A model generated the notes under the pieces. It did no database searches and was not told the origin of the DNA. It saw only the letters and a program-made list of their open reading frames with translations. DNA of 64,000 nucleotides from Lysobacter sp. HDW10 (lineage in GTDB: Bacteria > Pseudomonadota > Gammaproteobacteria > Xanthomonadales > Xanthomonadaceae): contig NZ_CP049864.1 of the NCBI RefSeq assembly GCF_011300685.1, positions 1,418,885 through 1,482,884 of the forward strand, given 5' to 3'. Shown here piece after piece: positions 17,159-26,876 of this stretch; within the stretch, counting starts at the first letter, position 1, and each line of letters begins with the position of its first letter. Both the position numbers and the translations under genes were made by a program.

Positions 17159-17884
17159 ATGACATCGAAACGTGCGCCCAGATTTGGTCTTGCGCGCGTC
17201 ATGTCCAAGCGCGGGCTCTGTTCGCGCACTCAAGCCGCGGCACTCATCACAGAGGGCCGCGTTTTGCTTGATGGCAGGCGTATTGAAGACCCGGAACATC
17301 CCACCGATTTGGAAAATGCAAAGATCCGCATTGAAGGTCAAGCGGAGACCTCTGCTGAGAAGCGCTATATCGCACTCAATAAGCCGCGCGGCTTAGTCAC
17401 AACCACGAAAGACGAGCAGGGCAGAGACACGGTTTACAGCTGTTTTGAAGGCGCCGATCTGCCTTGGCTTGCACCCGTCGGTCGCTTAGACAAAGCCAGC
17501 GAAGGTTTGCTGCTGTTTAGCAATGATCCGACGTGGGCTGCAAAAATCACCGCCCCCGATACAGGACCTTCGAAAACGTATCACGTGCAAGTCGATTGCA
17601 TTCCCGACATCGACATGATCGTGAAGCTCATGCAAGGTGTCGAACTCGACGGTGAGTTTCTGTCTGCCAGCTCAGTGATTGTCTTGCGCGAAGGCAGCAA
17701 GAACGCATGGCTTGAGATCGTGCTTGATGAAGGTCGGAATCGACAGATTCGACGGTTGTTGGCGGCGTTTGATATCGCAGTGCTGAGGCTCATTCGCATT
17801 GCAATCGGCGAGCTCTCCTTGGGAGAACTCGCCAAGGGCGAATGGCGGGCGCTGACGCCCGCCGAGGTGAAGTCACTTGCCTAG
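17159..17884 (+). CDS. rRNA pseudouridine synthase, RsuA/RluB/RluE family
   Basis: This 241-aa enzyme isomerises a uridine in rRNA. It has an N-terminal S4 RNA-binding domain (LARVMSKRGLCSRTQAAALITEG). The catalytic domain has the RsuA-family motif VGRLDKASEGLLLFSND, where Asp is the nucleophile. Conserved LNKPRGLVTT and EGRNRQIRRLL stretches follow. The presence of S4 favours the RsuA/RluB branch over RluE, but the target position cannot be read. It converges on kbl with an 11-bp gap. Confidence 0.9.
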   Translation: MTSKRAPRFGLARVMSKRGLCSRTQAAALITEGRVLLDGRRIEDPEHPTDLENAKIRIEGQAETSAEKRYIALNKPRGLVTTTKDEQGRDTVYSCFEGADLPWLAPVGRLDKASEGLLLFSNDPTWAAKITAPDTGPSKTYHVQVDCIPDIDMIVKLMQGVELDGEFLSASSVIVLREGSKNAWLEIVLDEGRNRQIRRLLAAFDIAVLRLIRIAIGELSLGELAKGEWRALTPAEVKSLA

Positions 17885-17895
17885 CGCGAGTGGCT

Positions 17896-19086
17896 TTACT
17901 GGATTACGCCGAGTTCTTTGCCGATACGCGTGAACGCATCGATCGCGCGATCCAAATGTTCGCGGGTGTGAGCGGCACTCATTTGCGTGCGAATACGCGC
18001 TTGACCCTTGGGCACAACAGGAAAGAAGAAACCAATCGCATAGATGCCTTCTTCAAGCAGTCGCGCGGCAAACTTTTGCGCCAAGGGCGCATCGTGCAGC
18101 ATCACAGGGCTGATCGGATGCACGCCTAGGCGAATCTCAAAACCACGCGCGGTCATTTGCTCACGAAAGTACTTCGTGTTTTCAGTCAATTGTTCGCGCA
18201 GCACACCCGCAGAGGCGAGCATGTCGAACGCTTTGATGCCTGCGGCAACGACGTGCGGCGGCAAGGAGTTCGAAAACAAGTAGGGACGTGAACGCTGACG
18301 CAGCAGCTCGATGACTTCACGCTTCGCGGTGGTGAATCCGCCGAGCGCGCCGCCCATCGCTTTCCCCAACGTACCCGTGAAGATATCGATCTTGTCCATC
18401 ACACCTTTGACTTCCGCAGCGCCGCGGCCGGTGGCGCCCAAGAAGCCCGTGGCATGGCATTCGTCGATGTGCACCAAAGCGCCGTACTTTTGCGCGAGTG
18501 TGGTGATTTCATCCAGTGGCGCGATGAAGCCGTCCATCGAGAACACGCCATCTGTCGTGATCATGATCGTGCGCGCGCCATCGGCCTTGGCTTGCTTCAA
18601 CTGCGCTTCGAGATCCGCCATATCGCAGTTTGCGTAACGGTAGCGCTTTGCCTTGCACAAACGCACGCCATCAATAATTGAGGCGTGGTTGAGCGCATCG
18701 GAAATGATGGCGTCGTTCTCGTCCAGCAGTGGTTCAAAAAGACCGCCATTTGCATCGAAGCACGCCGCGTACAGAATCGTATCCTCGGTGCCAAAAAATT
18801 CCGCGATCTTGGCTTCCAGCGCTTTGTGCAAGTCTTGCGTGCCACAGATGAACCGCACAGAAGCCATCCCGAAGCCGTGGCTGTCCAACGCGTCTTTGGC
18901 CACTTGGATGATGTCGGGGTGGTCGGCCAAGCCAAGATAGTTGTTGGCGCAGAAGTTCAGCACCTTGCGACCATCTTCCAGTTCAATTTCGGCGGATTGC
19001 GGGCTGGCGATGATGCGTTCCGACTTGAATAAGCCCGCGTCGCGAATTTCGTCCAGCGTATGTGTGTAGCGTTCGGTCAATGACAT
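17896..19086 (-). CDS. kbl: Glycine C-acetyltransferase (2-amino-3-ketobutyrate CoA ligase)
   Basis: This PLP enzyme (396 aa) of the alpha-oxoamine synthase family splits 2-amino-3-ketobutyrate with CoA into glycine and acetyl-CoA. Motifs visible are [13 protein letters not shown] at the N-terminus, [17 protein letters not shown] (the PLP-binding Asp is in DECHATG) and [16 protein letters not shown] with the Schiff-base Lys. It is the second gene of the tdh-kbl operon, 24 bp after tdh, the standard threonine-to-glycine route. Confidence 0.96.
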   Translation of the reverse strand: MSLTERYTHTLDEIRDAGLFKSERIIASPQSAEIELEDGRKVLNFCANNYLGLADHPDIIQVAKDALDSHGFGMASVRFICGTQDLHKALEAKIAEFFGTEDTILYAACFDANGGLFEPLLDENDAIISDALNHASIIDGVRLCKAKRYRYANCDMADLEAQLKQAKADGARTIMITTDGVFSMDGFIAPLDEITTLAQKYGALVHIDECHATGFLGATGRGAAEVKGVMDKIDIFTGTLGKAMGGALGGFTTAKREVIELLRQRSRPYLFSNSLPPHVVAAGIKAFDMLASAGVLREQLTENTKYFREQMTARGFEIRLGVHPISPVMLHDAPLAQKFAARLLEEGIYAIGFFFPVVPKGQARIRTQMSAAHTREHLDRAIDAFTRIGKELGVIQ

Positions 19087-19110
19087 CTGTAGTCCTTCGC
19101 GGTATCGGAG

Positions 19111-20145
19111 TTAATTCCAGCTCAGTACAACTTTGCCCGACTTACCGCTTTCCATGAGGTCAAAACCTTTTTGGAATTCGTCGATCGGCAACTGGTGTGT
19201 CAACACTTTGCTGAGTGGGAAACCCGACAAAACCAATTGGGTCATCTTGTACCAGGTTTCATACATCTTTCGGCCGTAGATGCCATGCAAGGTCAGGCCT
19301 TTGAAAATCACCTTGTCCCACTCAATGCCCGCACCATTTGGCATGATGCCGAGCATGGCGATCTTGCCACCGTGATACATGCAATCGAGCATGTCACCGA
19401 AGGCGCGCGGATTGCCGCTCATTTCAAGGCCGACGTCGAAGCCCTCCATGTGCAGATCCGCCATGACGTCTTTCAACGATGAGTTGGCCACGTTGACAAC
19501 GCGCGTCGCGCCCATGTCTGCGGCAAGCTTCAATCGATAGTCATTCACGTCGGTCACAACCACATTGCGCGCACCGATGTGTTTGCAAATACCCGCGGCA
19601 ATAATGCCAATCGGGCCTGCACCGGTGATCAACACGTCTTCGCCAACAACGTCGAATTCAAGTGCGCAATGTGCGGCGTTTCCGTATGGATCGAAGAACG
19701 CAGCGAGTTCGCTGGGAATTTGATCCGGAATCGGCCAGAGGTTGGTGGCGGGCATCACGATGTATTCGGCGAATGCGCCATTGCGATTCACGCCAATACC
19801 CACGGTATTGGGACACAAGTGTTGGCGGCCGGCGCGACAGTTGCGGCAATGGCCACACACGATATGACCTTCGGCGCTGACGCGTTGTCCGATCTCATAG
19901 CCGGTGACACCTGCGCCGAGCTCGACAATTCGACCCACGAATTCATGACCGATCACAAGCCCCGGCTTGATCGTGCGCTGACTCCATTCATCCCACAGGT
20001 AGATATGCAGGTCGGTTCCGCAAATCGCGGTCTTTTCGAGTTTGATCAATACTTCATTCGGGCCGGGCGTAGGCACGGCCACTTCCGCCATCCAAATCCC
20101 TTTTCCGGCTTCTTTCTTGACCAATGCTTTCATCATTTGCGACAT
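19111..20145 (-). CDS. tdh: L-threonine 3-dehydrogenase
   Basis: This zinc-dependent medium-chain dehydrogenase (344 aa) oxidises L-threonine to 2-amino-3-ketobutyrate with NAD+. The start at 20145 has GGGAG 7 nt upstream and gives [14 protein letters not shown], close to the E. coli start. Motifs: catalytic zinc [10 protein letters not shown] and GHEFVGRI, structural zinc Cys cluster [15 protein letters not shown], and a Rossmann glycine motif [12 protein letters not shown]. It is the first gene of the operon, divergent from the S46 peptidase gene at a distance of 115 bp. Confidence 0.96.
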   Translation of the reverse strand: MSQMMKALVKKEAGKGIWMAEVAVPTPGPNEVLIKLEKTAICGTDLHIYLWDEWSQRTIKPGLVIGHEFVGRIVELGAGVTGYEIGQRVSAEGHIVCGHCRNCRAGRQHLCPNTVGIGVNRNGAFAEYIVMPATNLWPIPDQIPSELAAFFDPYGNAAHCALEFDVVGEDVLITGAGPIGIIAAGICKHIGARNVVVTDVNDYRLKLAADMGATRVVNVANSSLKDVMADLHMEGFDVGLEMSGNPRAFGDMLDCMYHGGKIAMLGIMPNGAGIEWDKVIFKGLTLHGIYGRKMYETWYKMTQLVLSGFPLSKVLTHQLPIDEFQKGFDLMESGKSGKVVLSWN

Positions 20146-20260
20146 GCAACGGCTCCCAATGGATATCTCTCCCCATTTTAACGCCGGAGCTTGACGCAGG
20201 CCCAAGAAATAGCGCTTGGCACATGATGTAATGGGCGGTCATTGGTAGAGGAATGTGAAC

Positions 20261-22417
20261 ATGCGCAAGAAAATCTTGGCGGGCGTCATCGCCGGCATGG
20301 TCGTCGCTCCGGCGGCTTGGTCTGATGAAGGCATGTGGTTGCCATCTCAATTGCCGACTATCAAGGCGCAAATCAAGGCTGCGGGCTACAAAGGTGATGT
20401 CAATGCGCTGGCGGATGTCACCAAGGCACCCTTGTCTGCGGTTGCCAAGGTGGGCGGCGCCACGGGCGCATTTGTGTCCAAAGACGGTTTGGTGCTGACC
20501 AATCACCACGTGGCATTCGGGGTCATCCAATACAACAGCTCGAATGAGCGCAATTTGATCAAGAACGGTTTTGTGGCGGCGAATCGCGCGGCAGAGCTGC
20601 CGGCCAATCCGGACTACCGCGTGTTGGTGACAACAGGGTTTGATCGCATTACAGATCGTATTTTGAAGTCGACCACAGGTAAGACAGGTCGCGCGTATTA
20701 CGACGCAATCAACTTGGCCAGCAAAGCAGAAGTCAAAGCGTGTGAGCAAGACGCGGGCTATCGTTGCAGTGTTGTGAATATGCACTACGGCAGTGACTTC
20801 TATCTGATCAAGCAATTGGAACTGAAAGACATTCGCTTGGTGTACGCGCCCCCCGAATCGATCGGTAACTATGGCGACGAAGTCGATAACTTCATGTGGC
20901 CGCGCCACAGCGGTGACTTCACTGTATTGCGTGCCTATGTGGGCAAGGACGGTAAACCCGCGGCGTACAGCAAAGACAACGTGCCCTATAGCCCGCCGGC
21001 ATTCCTGCAAATCAGCACGACACCGATCAAAGACGGCGACTACGCCATGTTGGCCGGCTACCCGGGGACGACTTATCGCAATCGCACGGCCGGTGAGTTT
21101 GCCGACCAAATGCGTTGGCAGTTGCCGACGCGCGTCGATCTCTATGGCAGCATCTTGAAAGACATCGCAGCGGCTGCACCTATTGGTTCGGACGCAGCCG
21201 TGAAGTACGCGGCACAAACGCAGAGCGCGAAGAACACGCTGAAGCGTGCGCAAGGCGAGTTGGAAGGGATGACGCGCAGCAAGGCGGACGTCGTTCGCAA
21301 GGAAGACGAACAGGCCATGCTCGCTTGGCTGAAAAAACAGCCGGGTTCTCAAGACACCCTGCGTGATATTTCGGCTGTCGAAAAGCTGTTGGCCGATGGT
21401 CGTGCAACGCGCGACGCCGATCAACTGTTCATGATGATGCGTTCGCAAACGCAACTTCTGCGTGCGGCGATCCAGTTGCAGCGCTATGCGATCGAAAAGC
21501 AAAAGCCCGATGCAGAACGTGAAAGTGGCTATCAAGTCCGCGACGAAGCACTGATCGAGGGCACGCTTAAGCAGGTGCAACGTCGCTACGACGTGGCTGT
21601 CGAGAAAGCGATCATGACTGACTTGCTGAAACGCTATTACGCGTTGCCGGCCGGACAGCGAATTGCAGAGATTGACGCGGTGTACGGCGCGAATAGCGAA
21701 GCGGCTTCCCGCGCTTTGAACGCGATGTACGGAAGCTCGCATTTGGATCAAGAAGCCGAACGTCTTCGTTTGATGAAAGCGCCGTCAGCAGAAGTGTCCG
21801 GTTCCAACGACGCTTTGCTCGTTGCTGCACGTACCTTGATGCCAGCCATTCTGAAGAATGAGCAAGCGGCCAAAGAACGTGATGGCGAGCTTTTGCGTTT
21901 GCGTCCTGCCTACATGCGCACATTGGCAGAATTTAGAAAGAGCCAAGGACGCGCCATGTATCCGGATGCCAACAGCACTTTGCGTGTGAGTTACGGAAAG
22001 GTTTCCGGTATGCATGTGCGTGATGGCATGGAATATACGCCGGTCACCACCGTGCAAGGCATTAAGGAAAAGCACACGGGCGTTGCACCCTTTGATGCAC
22101 CTGAAGCACTGCGTAAGGCCATTAGCAAGGGTGATTTCGGCAGCACGCGCGATCCGAGCTTGAACTCGCAAAGTGTGAACTTCATGACCAACCTCGATAC
22201 CACGGGTGGCAACTCGGGTTCGCCGGTAATGGACGCAGACGGAAAATTGATCGGGTTGAACTTCGACAGCAACTGGGAAGCGGTCAGTGCAAGTTGGATG
22301 TACGATCCGCGCTACAAGCGCGCGATCCACGTTGATTTGCGTTACATGCGTTGGTTGATGGCCAAGGTCTATCCAGCGCCCTGGCTCTTGAAAGAATTGA
22401 ACGTACCTGCGGAATAA
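20261..22417 (+). CDS. S46 dipeptidyl-peptidase, DPP11-like
   Basis: This secreted serine exopeptidase (718 aa) removes dipeptides from the N-terminus of peptides. A signal peptide (ILAGVIAGMVVAPAAWS) leads to GMWLPSQLP. The chymotrypsin-like triad is visible: His in LTNHHVAFG, Asp in the DNFMWPRHSGDF region, Ser652 in GGNSGSPV. The residue 18 positions after the catalytic Ser is Ser670 (FDSNWE). In S46 enzymes that position is Gly in DPP7 and Arg or Ser in DPP11, so Asp/Glu at P1 is predicted. The ATG at 20261 is preferred over GTG 20255 because GAGGA lies 8 nt upstream. The paralogous DPP7-like gene follows 12 bp later. Confidence 0.9.
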   Translation: MRKKILAGVIAGMVVAPAAWSDEGMWLPSQLPTIKAQIKAAGYKGDVNALADVTKAPLSAVAKVGGATGAFVSKDGLVLTNHHVAFGVIQYNSSNERNLIKNGFVAANRAAELPANPDYRVLVTTGFDRITDRILKSTTGKTGRAYYDAINLASKAEVKACEQDAGYRCSVVNMHYGSDFYLIKQLELKDIRLVYAPPESIGNYGDEVDNFMWPRHSGDFTVLRAYVGKDGKPAAYSKDNVPYSPPAFLQISTTPIKDGDYAMLAGYPGTTYRNRTAGEFADQMRWQLPTRVDLYGSILKDIAAAAPIGSDAAVKYAAQTQSAKNTLKRAQGELEGMTRSKADVVRKEDEQAMLAWLKKQPGSQDTLRDISAVEKLLADGRATRDADQLFMMMRSQTQLLRAAIQLQRYAIEKQKPDAERESGYQVRDEALIEGTLKQVQRRYDVAVEKAIMTDLLKRYYALPAGQRIAEIDAVYGANSEAASRALNAMYGSSHLDQEAERLRLMKAPSAEVSGSNDALLVAARTLMPAILKNEQAAKERDGELLRLRPAYMRTLAEFRKSQGRAMYPDANSTLRVSYGKVSGMHVRDGMEYTPVTTVQGIKEKHTGVAPFDAPEALRKAISKGDFGSTRDPSLNSQSVNFMTNLDTTGGNSGSPVMDADGKLIGLNFDSNWEAVSASWMYDPRYKRAIHVDLRYMRWLMAKVYPAPWLLKELNVPAE

Positions 22418-22429
22418 GTGGAGATGGCA

Positions 22430-24589
22430 ATGAAAATCAGTTTGAAATGGACCGTGATGGCCATGGCTTTGACGGCAACTTCTGGGGCCATTGCAGGCGA
22501 AGGCATGTGGGTGCCGCAACAACTGCCCGAAATTTCGGCGCAGTTGAAGAAGGCCGGTCTTAAATTGGATCCGAAACAATTGGCCAATCTGACCGGTGAT
22601 CCCTTGGGCGCCATTGTGTCGCTCGGCGGTTGTACGGCCAGCTTTGTCTCTCCGGACGGCTTGGTTGCAACCAATCACCACTGCGCGTACGGCGCGATTC
22701 AGTTGAACTCGACGGCAGAGAATAATCTGATTGCCAAAGGCTTCAACGCAGCAAACATGGGCGATGAATTGTCGGCCGGTCCCGGCAGTCGCATCTTCGT
22801 TCTTGAGCAAATCGATGACGTCACCGCCAAGTTCAAAGCGGCGATCGACTCAGCAAGTGCACCCGCAGACCGCACACGTGCCGTTGAGAAGTTCGAGAAA
22901 GAACTCATTTCCAAGTGCGAAGCACCCGGTGGTTATCGCTGCAGCGTATCTAGCTTCTTTGGCGGCAATACCTACCGCTTGTTCCGTGCCATCGAAATCA
23001 AAGACGTGCGCCTCGTGTACGCACCTCCGGGTTCGATCGGCAATTACGGTGGCGAAATTGACAACTGGATGTGGCCGCGTCATACCGGTGACTTCTCGTT
23101 CATTCGCGCCTATGTGGGCCGTGACGGTAAGCCTGCTGCATACAGCAAAGACAACGTCCCCTACAAACCGAAGCACTGGTTGAAGTTTGCAGACAAGCCA
23201 CTGGAAGCAGGCGATTTCGTCATGGTGGCGGGTTACCCCGGTTCAACCAACCGCTATGCCTTGGTTGACGAGTTCCAAAGCACACAGGATTGGGTCTACC
23301 CGAGCGTTGTGCAGAACTACAAAGATCTGACCCGTCTCGTGCTGTCTGCCGGCAAGAAGAATCCAGACGTTCAAGTGAAGTACGCCAACACCGTTCGGGG
23401 TTGGGAAAACACGATGAAGAACTTCGAAGGTCAGATCGCGGGCTTCAAACGCACCAATGCATTGGCCACTAAGCAAGCCGAAGAAGCCGCTGTTTTGGCG
23501 TGGTTGAAGAAGAACGGCAAGTCGGGTCAAGCAGCACTGGCTGCGCATGAGCACGTCGTTGCACTCAACGCGGAAGGCCGCAAAACGCGTGAACGCGATT
23601 TGGTCATGAACAACCTGGGCGGTGCCTTGGGTGGCGTCGCGATGCAGTTGTACCGTGCCTCGATCGAGCGCGAGAAGCCGAATTCGGAACGGGATAAGGG
23701 CTATCAAGACCGCGACTATCCAAATATTGAAGCAGGTCTAAAGCAAATGGACCGTCGATACGAAGCCAGCATGGACAGCGCCATTCAAAGCTATTGGTTG
23801 AACAAGTACGTCGCGCTCGATGCATCGCAACGGATTGCAACGGTTGATGCATGGGTGGGTGGCAATACGGCCAAAGACGTCGACGCAGCGGTCAAGGGCA
23901 TGCACAAGAGCGAGCTGTCGAAAGAATCTGCGCGCTTGAAGTGGCTGAAGGCTGACCGCAAGGCGTTTGAATCGAGCAAAGATCCGGCGATTCGCTATGC
24001 CGTTGCCATGATGCCGACGGTGCTTCAAGTGGAAGACGAACGCAAAGTACGCGCCGGTGAAATGATGGTGAGCCGTCCGTTGTATTTGAAAGCGGTGGCC
24101 GACTACAAGCGTTCGAAGAAGCAAGGTGTTTACCCGGATGCGAACTCGACCTTGCGTCTGACCTTCGGCAAGGTGCGCGGTTACACCAAGCTGGATGGCA
24201 AGGTGCAAACACCGTTCACGCGTTTGGAAGAAGTCGCAGCCAAGGCGACCAAGGAAGAACCCTTCAATGCGCCACCTGAGTTGTTGTCCGCCATTTCCGC
24301 CAAGAAGTACGGTGGTATGGAAGACAAGAAGCTCGGCACCGTGCCGGTCAATTTCTTGTCGGATCTCGACATCACGGGCGGTAACTCGGGTTCGCCAGTT
24401 TTAGATGCGAACGGAAAGTTGGTGGGCCTTGCATTCGATGGCAATTGGGAATCGGTCGCTTCGAACTGGGTCTTTGATCCGGTAATGACGCGCATGATCT
24501 CGGTCGACCAACGCTATATGCGTTGGATCATGCAAGAGGTCTATCCGGCGCCGCGTTTGTTGAAGGAAATGGGCGTCGCTAAACCTTGA
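22430..24589 (+). CDS. S46 dipeptidyl-peptidase, DPP7-like
   Basis: This 719-aa secreted paralogue of the preceding gene has a signal peptide (MAMALTATSGAIA) and begins EGMWVPQQLP. The catalytic His is in ATNHHCAYG and Ser653 in GGNSGSPV. Gly671 (FDGNWE), 18 residues after Ser653, is the DPP7 state and predicts preference for hydrophobic P1 residues. I chose the ATG at 22430 because GGAG lies 6 nt before it; the frame is open from GTG 22418. It probably shares a transcript with DPP11 and with folC, whose start overlaps its stop codon. Confidence 0.9.
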   Translation: MKISLKWTVMAMALTATSGAIAGEGMWVPQQLPEISAQLKKAGLKLDPKQLANLTGDPLGAIVSLGGCTASFVSPDGLVATNHHCAYGAIQLNSTAENNLIAKGFNAANMGDELSAGPGSRIFVLEQIDDVTAKFKAAIDSASAPADRTRAVEKFEKELISKCEAPGGYRCSVSSFFGGNTYRLFRAIEIKDVRLVYAPPGSIGNYGGEIDNWMWPRHTGDFSFIRAYVGRDGKPAAYSKDNVPYKPKHWLKFADKPLEAGDFVMVAGYPGSTNRYALVDEFQSTQDWVYPSVVQNYKDLTRLVLSAGKKNPDVQVKYANTVRGWENTMKNFEGQIAGFKRTNALATKQAEEAAVLAWLKKNGKSGQAALAAHEHVVALNAEGRKTRERDLVMNNLGGALGGVAMQLYRASIEREKPNSERDKGYQDRDYPNIEAGLKQMDRRYEASMDSAIQSYWLNKYVALDASQRIATVDAWVGGNTAKDVDAAVKGMHKSELSKESARLKWLKADRKAFESSKDPAIRYAVAMMPTVLQVEDERKVRAGEMMVSRPLYLKAVADYKRSKKQGVYPDANSTLRLTFGKVRGYTKLDGKVQTPFTRLEEVAAKATKEEPFNAPPELLSAISAKKYGGMEDKKLGTVPVNFLSDLDITGGNSGSPVLDANGKLVGLAFDGNWESVASNWVFDPVMTRMISVDQRYMRWIMQEVYPAPRLLKEMGVAKP

Positions 24590-25872
24590 ACGAATCTGTA
24601 CTCGCCGCATGGCTTCGAAAAATCGAAGCCATGCATCCCGCGACCATCGAGCTCGGGCTTGCGCGGGTCAATGAAGTGGCAGGGCGGCTCGGAATCGGGC
24701 CGCCTGCGTCGTGTGTATTCACGGTTGCGGGCACGAACGGAAAAGGCTCGACGGTTGCGTTTATCGAGTCCATTGCGCGCGCAGAAGGTTTGAGTGTTGG
24801 CGCCTACACATCGCCACACATTCAAACGTTCAACGAACGCATCTGCATCAATGGCCAAGTGGTGGATGATTCGACCTTGGTCGCCGCTTTTGAGCGCATT
24901 GACGCTGCTCGCGAAGGCACGTTGCTCACGTACTTCGAGTTCACCACCTTGGCTGCCTTGCTCATTTTCGAACAGTCGGCATTGGATGTTGCCGTACTCG
25001 AAGTGGGCTTGGGTGGACGCTTGGACGCGGTGAATATCGTCGACGCAGACGTTGCGATCGTGACGACCGTCGACATTGATCACACCGATTGGTTGGGAAA
25101 TGATCGTGAGGCGATCGGCGCAGAAAAAATCGAGATCGCACGCGCGGGTAAACCCGTCGTCATCGGTGATGATGATCCGCCGAGCAGTGTGTTGCGTCGC
25201 GCCTATGCGCTGGGCGCTTCCGCCATTCGCATCAACTGTGATTTCTTCTTTGGTAGACACGCTGAGAACGCGTGGCATTGGCGAAGCCTAGGTGACGCGC
25301 TCGAGTTGCCTTTGCCGGGCATGATTGCGCCTGTGCAGTTGCGAAATGCGGCGATGGCGATTGCAGCCTTGAAAGCCTCCTCACTGGACATCTCTAATAC
25401 GGCCTTTGCAGAAGGTGTGCGCGACGCACATGTTGCCGGCCGACTGCAACATCGTCGCGTCGCTGACATCGGCGTCTATCTGGATGTTGCGCACAATGCG
25501 CAGGCGGCAAAAGCCTTGTCGCACTGGTTGTCATCCAGCAAGACGGCGCATGAAACGCGTGCGGTCTTAGCGATGTTGGCAGACAAAGATGCGGCCTCAG
25601 TGTTTGACGCACTCAACGCCGACATCACGCATTGGTATCTCGCGGGGCTCACCGGTGCGCGGGGTCAAACGGGCGCGACACTTGCGTCCCTCATGCCCGC
25701 GCGCATGGCGGCGCGCGATGTCTTCGATTCGGTCGCGCATGCAATGGAAGCGGCCATCGCCGCATCGTCGCCTGGGGATCGGGTGGTCGTGCTTGGGTCG
25801 TTCCACACCGTTGCAGAAGCGTTCACGCATCTGGGTGCTATTGAGGGCGAGAGAGGCACCGCAGGCGTATAA
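24586..25872 (+). CDS. folC: Folylpolyglutamate synthase / dihydrofolate synthase
   Basis: This cytosolic ATP-dependent ligase of the Mur-ligase superfamily (428 aa) joins glutamate to dihydropteroate and to folates. Motifs: LAAWLRKIEAMHPATIELGL at the N-terminus, the P-loop TVAGTNGKGSTVAFI, TSPHIQTFNERI, LEVGLGGRLDAVN and LDVAHNAQAA. No upstream ATG exists. The start is TTG at 24586, whose TTGA overlaps the stop codon of the DPP7-like gene, so translation is likely coupled. The next genes (SPOR protein, purF) match the conserved folC-dedD-cvpA-purF order without cvpA. Confidence 0.95.
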   Translation: MNESVLAAWLRKIEAMHPATIELGLARVNEVAGRLGIGPPASCVFTVAGTNGKGSTVAFIESIARAEGLSVGAYTSPHIQTFNERICINGQVVDDSTLVAAFERIDAAREGTLLTYFEFTTLAALLIFEQSALDVAVLEVGLGGRLDAVNIVDADVAIVTTVDIDHTDWLGNDREAIGAEKIEIARAGKPVVIGDDDPPSSVLRRAYALGASAIRINCDFFFGRHAENAWHWRSLGDALELPLPGMIAPVQLRNAAMAIAALKASSLDISNTAFAEGVRDAHVAGRLQHRRVADIGVYLDVAHNAQAAKALSHWLSSSKTAHETRAVLAMLADKDAASVFDALNADITHWYLAGLTGARGQTGATLASLMPARMAARDVFDSVAHAMEAAIAASSPGDRVVVLGSFHTVAEAFTHLGAIEGERGTAGV

Positions 25873-25873
25873 T
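25868..25873 (+). promoter_or_regulatory. Consensus -10 element upstream of the SPOR gene
   Basis: TATAAT overlaps the end of folC, 32 bp before the ATG at 25905. No good -35 box lies at 16-18 bp (TTGAGG is 21 bp away). It may give an internal promoter for the SPOR-purF part of the run. Confidence 0.4.
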
Positions 25874-25904
25874 TCACGGGCTTCCAGATACCGGTCGACT
25901 ACGC

Positions 25905-26864
25905 ATGGATCGAGCTACCACCCAGCGCCTTTGGGGCGCCGCAGTGCTGATTGCGATTGCCGTCATTTTCTTACCTATGCTGGTGACAGGCCCCGCACCC
26001 GACAGTGGCGTGCGCGACGTACCGCTCGATATCCCGAAAGCTTCGACACAACCGCAAACCAACGTGCAGGAATTGCCGCTGGGCGAACCGGGTACGTTGC
26101 CGGCAAGCGGTGCAGTGGGCTTTGATGAAGCGGAAGCGACCGAACCACAGCCGCAAGTTGAGCCTGCCAAGGTTGCAGCGGGTGACTATGCCATTAATTT
26201 CGGCAATTACTCGACCGCGGGTGACGCGCAAAAGGTCATCGCCGCTTTGGCAAAGGCGAATCTGAACGCCTACAGCGATGTCGTAAAGGCTGCGGGTAAA
26301 ACCGTCTATCGCGTACGCATCGGCCCCTACGCGACGCAAGCAGCGGCTGAAGCCGCACGCATCGATGCCGCACGTGTAAACGCCGCCGTCAAAACGGAAG
26401 TCGTCGCTTTAAATGCGGTGAGTACTTCGGCAGATGCGGCGAAACCCACGGCTGCGTCACCAACACCGACGCCCTCTGCCACAGCACCCGTTGCGGCCGT
26501 GCCGGTGGAGAAGCCCAAGCCCAAGCCCGAAACGGTTAAGCCGCAACCGCAACCAACGGCAACTGCAGCGGTTGATGCGCCTGCAGCGAAGCCCGTCGAA
26601 AAGCCCGTAGAGAAGCCGGCTGCAGCAAGTACCGGATTCGTGGTTCAGCTCGGTGCGTTTTCACACCCGGAAGAAGCACAGAAACTTCGTGATCGCGCGC
26701 GAGCTGCAGGCTTTAGTGCGACCACAGAAACAGTCAAAACAGACAAAGGTGTCTTGACCCGCGTGAAGTTGGGTCCGGCCACCACGCGTCAATCTGCAGA
26801 TGCCTTGCGCGCATCTGCACAATCCAAGCTCGGCGTCGCAGGCGTCGTGCGTTCGCAACCCTGA
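25905..26864 (+). CDS. Cell-division SPOR-domain protein (DedD-like, two SPOR domains)
   Basis: This 319-aa protein is anchored by one N-terminal helix (WGAAVLIAIAVIFLPMLV). The first SPOR domain is at about residues 95-170 (YAINFGNYSTAGDAQKVI, YRVRIGPYATQAAAEA). A Pro/Ala/Lys-rich linker covers about 175-240. A second SPOR domain is at 245-319 (FVVQLGAFSHPEEAQKL, TRVKLGPATTRQSAD). SPOR domains bind denuded septal peptidoglycan. Position between folC and purF corresponds to E. coli dedD, which has only one SPOR domain. Confidence 0.88.
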   Translation: MDRATTQRLWGAAVLIAIAVIFLPMLVTGPAPDSGVRDVPLDIPKASTQPQTNVQELPLGEPGTLPASGAVGFDEAEATEPQPQVEPAKVAAGDYAINFGNYSTAGDAQKVIAALAKANLNAYSDVVKAAGKTVYRVRIGPYATQAAAEAARIDAARVNAAVKTEVVALNAVSTSADAAKPTAASPTPTPSATAPVAAVPVEKPKPKPETVKPQPQPTATAAVDAPAAKPVEKPVEKPAAASTGFVVQLGAFSHPEEAQKLRDRARAAGFSATTETVKTDKGVLTRVKLGPATTRQSADALRASAQSKLGVAGVVRSQP

Positions 26865-26876
26865 TTCGGAGTTCGC

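Noticed and set aside
20054-21751. 565-codon open frame on the minus strand across tdh and the DPP11-like gene
   Set aside because: It is antisense to two certain genes, has no ribosome site, and its translation is Arg/His/Cys-rich without recognisable motifs. High GC at third positions makes such frames common here.
21785-22810. 341-codon minus-strand frame across the S46 gene junction
   Set aside because: It spans two certain plus-strand genes and has no family resemblance.
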